NCBI GenBank assembly: GCA_937915915.1
Contig: CALGGN010000428.1
Location: forward strand, 1 to 6,459
Reading direction: 5' to 3'
Source of the DNA: an uncultured Selenomonas sp.
GTDB lineage: Bacteria; Bacillota; Negativicutes; Selenomonadales; Selenomonadaceae
DNA: 6,459 bases
The notes beneath the pieces were generated by a model, which saw only the letters and a program-made list of their open reading frames with translations, made no database searches and was not told where the DNA came from. How positions within the stretch are numbered: the first letter of the stretch is position 1; the number at the start of each line of letters is the position of its first letter. A program made the translations under genes and the position numbers. Shown here in pieces: positions 5,271 to 6,459 of the stretch.

Positions 5271-6434
5271 ATGGCAAACGCAACAGAATGGGAAAAGATT
5301 TACGGCATATGCTGTGGTATCGATGTGCACAAGAAGCTCCTGGTCGCCTGCTTGAACCGTGGCAACGAGCAGGAAGTCAAGGAATTCGGCGCATCCACCA
5401 GAGAAATTTTGGAACTCGTGGACTGGCTCATGAAGAACGACTGTGAAATCGTGGCCATGGAAAGCACGGGATCCTACTGGAAGCCATTGTACAACATCTT
5501 GGAAGCCCACAAACTGCCGGCCATCGTGGTGAATGCGCAGCACATGAAGGCCGTGCCAGGGCGCAAGACGGATGTGAACGATGCCCAGTGGATTGCCAAG
5601 CTGTTGCAGCACGGCCTCCTACGGGCGAGCTTCATCCCGGACAAGGCGCAAAGAGAACTTCGCGAACTTGTGGGATACCGCAAAGGCCTCGTGGAAGACA
5701 TGACGCGGGAATTGAACCGCCTCCAGAAAATGCTGGAAGGCGCGAACATCAAGCTCTCCGGGACTGTTTCGGATATCGCTGGAAAAAGTGCCATGAACCT
5801 TCTGGAAGAAGTCCTCAACGGGACGGCCATGGACAAGGCTGCCATTGCCCGCATGCGGAAGGAAAAGAAAGTGTCCTCCCGGCTGAAAGCTACGGACGAG
5901 CAGCTGGCCGACGATCTGACTGGTTTTCTCACGCCCTTGCAGACAATGATGATCCGCGAGGTTCTGTCCCACATCAAGGAACTGGCCGAGCACATACGCC
6001 GTCTGGAAGACGAGATCGACCGACACATGGACGATGGGCAGAAGCAGGCTGCAAAAAAGCTTGAGGCGGTGACCGGGATCGGAGAGAACAGTGCGAAAGC
6101 CATCATCTCCGTCATCGGCATCATCAGCGCGATTGTGGTGGTGATCCTGGCCTTGGTGGGCTCTTGCGTCGCGAAGGGGCTGAACAAGGCCGAAGACGAC
6201 AACGCGGATCAAAAACCCGCCCAGACCGTCCAGCCGGGTACTGCCGAAGGGTCTGGCGAGGGTGCGGCGGAGGCAGACATCTGCCGTATCATCATCAACA
6301 ACGGGGCTGCAGCGGCCAACACCGATTCTGCGGTGAATGCCATCCATGTGTATGATCCTACCACCGAGGATATGGATGACTTCGTCTCGGGGGCAGAGGT
6401 GCCGAAGGGCACGCACATCACCGTGTTCGCTTAG
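5271..6434 (+). CDS. IS110-family transposase (DEDD), C-terminus replaced by unrelated sequence
   Basis: Residues 1-283 are an IS110 transposase, an RNA-guided recombinase. The N-terminal RuvC-like domain shows GIDVHKK (D18), AMESTGSYW (E64) and the DVNDA pair D101/D104, which together form the DEDD catalytic set. A charged helical region follows (about 140-260, probably coiled coil). The C-terminal Transposase_20 domain begins at about 264 with the helix-hairpin-helix LEAVTGIGENSAKAIISVIG. Family members then continue with a TDM-like segment and the domain holding the catalytic serine. Here, after residue 283, the frame runs into a hydrophobic segment and an acidic, alanine-rich tail of unrelated type. 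The serine domain is therefore missing and this protein should not be active. The stop codon at 6432-6434 uses the first two bases of sequencing adapter, so the apparent 387-residue length is not real. Only about 5271-6119 belongs to the transposase. Confidence 0.88.
   Translation: MANATEWEKIYGICCGIDVHKKLLVACLNRGNEQEVKEFGASTREILELVDWLMKNDCEIVAMESTGSYWKPLYNILEAHKLPAIVVNAQHMKAVPGRKTDVNDAQWIAKLLQHGLLRASFIPDKAQRELRELVGYRKGLVEDMTRELNRLQKMLEGANIKLSGTVSDIAGKSAMNLLEEVLNGTAMDKAAIARMRKEKKVSSRLKATDEQLADDLTGFLTPLQTMMIREVLSHIKELAEHIRRLEDEIDRHMDDGQKQAAKKLEAVTGIGENSAKAIISVIGIISAIVVVILALVGSCVAKGLNKAEDDNADQKPAQTVQPGTAEGSGEGAAEADICRIIINNGAAAANTDSAVNAIHVYDPTTEDMDDFVSGAEVPKGTHITVFA
6120..6432 (+). other. Foreign segment: partial gene for a membrane-anchored or lipoprotein-like protein
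   Basis: This stretch of about 313 bp is open in the transposase frame and reads like genuine protein. It has a hydrophobic run IISAIVVVILALVGSC, a polar linker rich in D, K, Q and E, then a domain beginning near ADICRIIINN and ending ...EVPKGTHITVFA. The hydrophobic run could be a transmembrane helix, or a lipoprotein signal, since VGSC fits a lipobox. Both its start and end are missing. GC is about 60% in hand-counted lines, higher than the operon. Nothing in it resembles a transposase. It most likely comes from another gene, perhaps another organism, joined during library preparation or assembly. I do not recognise the family. Confidence 0.65.
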
Positions 6435-6459
6435 ATCGGAAGAGCACACGTCTGAACTC
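6433..6459 (+). other. Illumina TruSeq adapter contamination
   Basis: The last 27 bases begin AGATCGGAAGAGC and continue with ACACGTCTGAACTC. This matches the standard TruSeq read-1 adapter over its whole length here. It is not biological sequence and should be trimmed. It also supplies the last two bases of the apparent TAG stop of the preceding reading frame. Confidence 0.97.

Larger units (their letters stand above)
5028..6119 (+). mobile_element. IS110-family insertion sequence, left end and most of the transposase gene; right end missing
   Basis: The left boundary is placed at 5027-5029, where homology to the glycosyltransferase gene ends. The element comprises a non-coding leader of about 240 bp and a DEDD transposase gene on the plus strand. 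The long structured leader upstream of the gene matches the IS110 group; in the related IS1111 group the RNA-coding non-coding region is downstream. IS110 elements lack ordinary terminal inverted repeats and often leave no target duplication, so the exact base cannot be fixed without an empty site. The right end, with the last part of the transposase, is not present: sequence unrelated to the element begins at about 6117-6125. Repeated elements like this commonly end contigs. Confidence 0.8.

Noticed and set aside
5271..6434. A novel membrane-anchored transposase as a new biological system
   Set aside because: The fusion sits next to adapter sequence, its stop is made by the adapter, and the catalytic serine domain is lost. 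A chimera is the simpler explanation.
5474..6449. Minus-strand reading frames opposite the transposase
   Set aside because: They mirror the transposase codons, have no motifs, and one runs into the adapter.

Overview
The window looks like a complete short contig from a bacterial assembly. It carries part of a surface-polysaccharide operon on the minus strand, a broken IS110-family insertion sequence on the plus strand, and an artefactual right end. The host cannot be named from the sequence. The roughly 50-55% GC of most of the operon, the strong AAAGGAGG-type ribosome binding site and the protein style fit a Firmicutes-type anaerobe, perhaps a Negativicute such as Selenomonas or a relative. 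That placement is a weak inference.

Positions 22-5032 hold three minus-strand genes transcribed right to left. The first is a family 2 glycosyltransferase with a C-terminal Rossmann-like domain (3752-5032). The second is a large fusion of a family 2 glycosyltransferase with a CDP-glycerol glycerophosphotransferase (987-3686). The third is a stand-alone family 2 glycosyltransferase, a paralogue of the fusion's N-terminal domain (22-990). The last two genes overlap by 4 bp (ATGA). A hairpin and a strong ribosome binding site lie between the first two. Together they suggest synthesis of a capsule or teichoic-acid-like polymer in which sugars are added and polyol-phosphate units are transferred from CDP-activated donors. 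The far-left 600 bp is much more AT-rich (about 37% GC by hand count) than the rest.

At about 5026-5029 the glycosyltransferase homology stops abruptly, one residue before the first beta strand should be complete, and the left end of an IS110-family element begins. Its leader of about 240 bp contains an extended -10 promoter, a GTATAAT/ATTATAC palindrome and a strongly structured non-coding stretch in the position where IS110-group elements encode their bridge RNA. Eight bases of this candidate RNA (AAGGAATT, 5148-5155) are identical, in the same orientation, to the chromosomal DNA touching the left end (5020-5027). That is the relation expected of a left target guide. The RNA can also fold so that these bases occupy a hairpin loop. 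This is the most interesting signal in the window.

The transposase starts at 5271 and keeps its DEDD catalytic residues. Around 6117-6125, inside the C-terminal transposase domain, it switches in frame to an unrelated, more GC-rich segment that encodes a hydrophobic helix or lipoprotein-like signal. The last 27 bases (6433-6459) are an exact Illumina TruSeq adapter, and the apparent stop codon at 6432-6434 is created by the adapter junction. The transposase-membrane protein fusion should therefore be treated as a probable assembly or library chimera, not a new gene.
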